A stretch of 64,000 bases of DNA from Klebsiella pneumoniae. GTDB taxonomy: Bacteria > Pseudomonadota > Gammaproteobacteria > Steroidobacterales > Steroidobacteraceae. The stretch lies in the NCBI GenBank assembly GCA_945873095.1, contig CAMCBU010000003.1, positions 62,001 to 126,000 on the forward strand, read 5' to 3'. The position numbers and the translations under genes are program-made. Positions 62,093 to 64,000 of this stretch are shown in pieces (the first letter of the stretch is position 1; each line of letters begins with the position of its first letter). The notes beneath the pieces are model-generated. The model worked only from the letters and a program-made list of their open reading frames with translations, ran no database searches and had not been told where the DNA came from.

Positions 62093-62802
62093 GACGAAGG
62101 TTGGTTGCGTTAACCGTGCTGGCTCTGTCATTAGCCGGCTGTGGCGGTGTGGTCATCACCCCGGATCCCGTTTTGCCGAAGGCGCTCGTCGAGCCGATCC
62201 CGGCGAAGGTTGGGTTGTTGCTGACGGCTGAGCAAAAATCTTTCGTACATTCTGAGACCCGCAATGGTGTGACTTGGGAGGTTGCGTTGGGTGCGGGTCA
62301 ACAGCGGCTTGCCCGAACGATGTTTTCATCGATCTTCGGCGAGGTACAAGAGTTCGCCGAGCTGGATTCGGCTCGAACGACGACCGGGCTACAGGCGATC
62401 TTTGAGCCTAAAATCGAGCAGTATTCCTTCGCGACGGCCCAAGAGACGGGCGGTGAGTACGTGGCGGTCAGCATTCGTTACCGAATCGACGTCAGAACGG
62501 CCAATGGCGAACGCTACGACTCTCTGACCCTGACGGGTTATGGCACTGCGATGACGGATGGGTTTGGTTCCGCCGCGCCGATCGAGGCGGCGACGTTGGC
62601 TGCAAAGCGCGACGCGGCAGCCAAATTCCTGACCCAAGTGAGCGGCTTGCCGTTGGTCAAAGAGTTGTCGGCTGGTCGCCCTCTGCAGGCTGTCCCCGAG
62701 GCGGCCGCCATCGCAGCCGTCAGTATCGAGGCGTTACCGATCCGCGTTTCACGACGGTCGAGCAACTCTTCCCCACTCAGTTCTTTGCCTGCGCAGCCTT
62801 GA
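62074..62802 (+). CDS. Predicted lipoprotein, last gene of kinase/vWA operon
   Basis: A 242-residue lipoprotein with lipobox LAGC (Cys23). The mature part has alternating strands and helices: VTWEVALGAGQQRLARTMFSSIF, LQAIFEPKIEQYSFAT and EYVAVSIRYRIDVRTANGERYDSLTLTGYGTA. The pattern recalls LptE/YajG-like outer-membrane lipoproteins. No firm family. A Pro/Ser tail ends the protein. The ATG at 62074 lies inside the vWA2 gene, and its 3' end overlaps the convergent TPR gene by 26 bases. Confidence 0.65.
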   Translation: MRRGQLRRRLVALTVLALSLAGCGGVVITPDPVLPKALVEPIPAKVGLLLTAEQKSFVHSETRNGVTWEVALGAGQQRLARTMFSSIFGEVQEFAELDSARTTTGLQAIFEPKIEQYSFATAQETGGEYVAVSIRYRIDVRTANGERYDSLTLTGYGTAMTDGFGSAAPIEAATLAAKRDAAAKFLTQVSGLPLVKELSAGRPLQAVPEAAAIAAVSIEALPIRVSRRSSNSSPLSSLPAQP

Positions 62803-64000
62803 CCCAGACTTTTTCGCGTAGTGTCACGCCACTGGTTGCGACCACTTCCGTACCCGAGACGCGCGGCCCATAGCGCGCTTTTTTGGCAGCCAGCAGTGCA
62901 GCGCGCGTGGTGGCCTCGGGTGCCGTGGAGCTGACGACTTTCGCCTCGAGCACCTTGCCGTCTGCGCCAACATCCAATGCAAATTCGATCTCGTGCAGGG
63001 TCTGCTGCATCGGATCATCGGGTTTGAAGCGGGTGATGGAGGCAGCCGGTGCTCGATAGACCAGCAAACGCGGACTATCCAGCAAGCGCTCGGTACCCGC
63101 ACCGGTTTGGGACAGGACCTTGGCCGCCTCCAGATAACTTGCTTGTGCACGTTGCGTGCTACCCGCGATCAAATACCAGTCGCCGAACTGAACCAAGGTA
63201 TCGGCATAGACGCGATCATCCCGCGGCTTACTGTCGGTGATGATATTGAGCGCAAACTTGAGCGCACGTTCTCCATCGGCATTGAGTCGACCGGCGCCCG
63301 CCGCCGACAAGAACGGTCCGCTGGCTTCGCTGGCCTCGCGCACCGAGGTCTCGGATTCGACCTCCGGTCCGTAGATTCCTTCGAGTAACCAAGTTCGCGA
63401 CAAACCGCGCAGCGCGGGGACGCCGACGATGGGTTTATCAGCCGATTGTCGCTCCGCCAGCTGCAGCGCGCGCGCGTGCAGACCTCGGGCTGTCGTGTAG
63501 CGTCCAATGGACTCGAACCAGCGTGCATATCGATCCAGCGGCTCGAGCAGCCGCAGATCATTCTTACCGGCGGCCGATTCGGCGACGCGGAATAAATATT
63601 GATGTTCGCGCTCGGCCTCGGTGAGCTGACCCGTTGTGACATACGCCTCAATCAGCGCATCGACGATCTCGATTTGGGCCGTATTGAAGAGTCCATCCAC
63701 GTTGCGCGAGAGATCGACCGCTCGCTTGAGCGGTATGACGGCATCATTTGACTTGCGCTGCGCGAGGAGGGACTCACCGAGTCCGTGCAAAGGCCGGATC
63801 AACAGACTGTCTGCTCCGGCGCGCTCACCGTCGATCAGTTGGATAGCGCGGCTATAACGTTCTATTGCGACGTCGAAGTTGCCACGTCGGTAAGCGACGG
63901 TGCCGAGATTGGTCAGCGGGTTCACGAGTTCGCGTGAGCGGTCGTTGCCGCTCGACTCGATCAATCGAACCAGTGCCGTTGCGCGCTCCTCTGCGCTGGC
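62777..64000 (-). CDS. TPR protein with TonB-like C-terminus (partial, N-terminus beyond window)
   Basis: The 407 visible residues are open at the right edge. TPR repeats (LTNLGTVAYRRGNFDVAIERYSRAIQLI, LGESLLAQRKSNDAVIPLKRAVDLS) continue to about 80 residues before the end. The C-terminal part, FALDVGADGKVLEAKVVSSTAPEATTRAALLAAKKARYGPRVSGTEVVATSGV, has the YxPR..G..V pattern of the TonB C-terminal domain. Such fusions of TPR and TonB-like domains are recurrent in gammaproteobacteria. It may cooperate with the neighbouring operon, but orientation is convergent. Confidence 0.7.
   Translation of the reverse strand, partial: ASAEERATALVRLIESSGNDRSRELVNPLTNLGTVAYRRGNFDVAIERYSRAIQLIDGERAGADSLLIRPLHGLGESLLAQRKSNDAVIPLKRAVDLSRNVDGLFNTAQIEIVDALIEAYVTTGQLTEAEREHQYLFRVAESAAGKNDLRLLEPLDRYARWFESIGRYTTARGLHARALQLAERQSADKPIVGVPALRGLSRTWLLEGIYGPEVESETSVREASEASGPFLSAAGAGRLNADGERALKFALNIITDSKPRDDRVYADTLVQFGDWYLIAGSTQRAQASYLEAAKVLSQTGAGTERLLDSPRLLVYRAPAASITRFKPDDPMQQTLHEIEFALDVGADGKVLEAKVVSSTAPEATTRAALLAAKKARYGPRVSGTEVVATSGVTLREKVWVKAAQAKN

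Larger units (their letters stand above)
50496..62802 (+). other. Putative eleven-gene operon: kinase/FHA/FGE-like/MotA-ExbB-like/dual vWA/lipoproteins
   Basis: All eleven genes run the same way. Eight of the ten junctions overlap or are within about 13 bases, and the other two gaps are 35 bases or less. The products form a coherent membrane set: kinase and FHA proteins (signalling), proton channel plus Asp-helix vWA proteins (energy), PEGA-like and FGE-like periplasmic domains, and four lipoproteins. No PP2C phosphatase, secretion tube, sheath, VgrG, ClpV, TssJKLM or flagellar gene is present. Confidence 0.75.

Noticed and set aside
50496-62802. Type VI secretion threonine-phosphorylation locus
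   Set aside because: Kinase, FHA, vWA, FGE-like and lipoprotein genes match by type, but no PP2C phosphatase or any tssA-M, hcp, vgrG or clpV gene is present, and the MotA/ExbB-vWA core is not part of known T6SS.
1-64000. Mobile elements, tRNA, rRNA or CRISPR arrays
   Set aside because: No transposase or integrase, no regularly spaced repeats and no tRNA- or rRNA-like sequence was recognised on either strand by reading; a dedicated RNA scan could not be run.

Overview
The window is 64 kb of bacterial chromosome, densely coding, moderately high in GC, with short intergenic gaps and many ATGA, GTGA or TAAATG gene junctions. Gene content points to an aerobic, free-living Gram-negative. It includes two TonB-dependent receptors, lipoproteins with lipoboxes, a fatty-acid beta-oxidation pair, RhlE, Uup, ilvB/ilvH/ilvA, a diheme cytochrome c and Tat-type signal peptides. 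A gammaproteobacterium of the Nevskiales/Steroidobacterales type fits best, but this is inferred from protein style and not from any marker gene. No rRNA, tRNA, CRISPR array, transposase or phage gene was recognised, and no gap exceeds 300 bases.

Region 1 (1-7.2 kb): a partial MAPEG protein, small conserved proteins, then three short operons that each pair a small DNA-binding regulator with a membrane protein. These are an XRE-type HTH fused to a glyoxalase-like domain plus a membrane protein, a winged-helix protein plus a multispanning protein, and PadR plus a HAAS-PspC protein. A probable Fur-controlled FecA-like receptor lies among them. Each operon has a repeat in its promoter that could be the operator.

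Region 2 (7.2-27.5 kb): housekeeping and metabolism. It holds a methyltransferase, a DUF502 protein, FadJ-like and thiolase beta-oxidation enzymes, a SOUL protein, a Tat-exported dienelactone-hydrolase-like protein, Uup, RhlE overlapping an antisense SUI1/YciH gene, a cyclophilin, redox enzymes, a divergently arranged ilvH/ilvB pair, glyoxalase I, cytochrome c4-like, a patatin-like lipoprotein and an aldehyde dehydrogenase.

Region 3 (27.6-50.4 kb): a TonB receptor and a set of oxidoreductases (three MDR enzymes, SDR, NmrA-like, epimerase-like), an S9 peptidase, a racemase-like, SnoaL-like and nitrilase-like protein, a GST and an MFS transporter, then ilvA, hydrolases, a permease, a LOG-family protein, a double alpha/beta-hydrolase and a second MFS transporter. 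Several hydrolase-fold proteins here have lost the usual catalytic nucleophile.

Region 4 (50.5-62.8 kb) is the most interesting part. Eleven tightly coupled genes on one strand encode four lipoproteins, a membrane Ser/Thr kinase, a membrane protein with FHA-like, PEGA-like and sulfatase-modifying-factor domains, a small one-helix membrane protein, a MotA/TolQ/ExbB-type proton channel, an FHA protein, and two von Willebrand A proteins. Both vWA proteins begin with the same transmembrane motif SFLDVICCGFGA, which carries an aspartate where ExbD/MotB carry theirs. I read this as a proton-motive-force-driven, phosphorylation-controlled envelope complex in which two vWA proteins take the ExbD/MotB role. 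It has parts in common with the threonine-phosphorylation module of type VI secretion, but no secretion genes are present. A convergent TPR protein with a TonB-like C-terminus closes the window.
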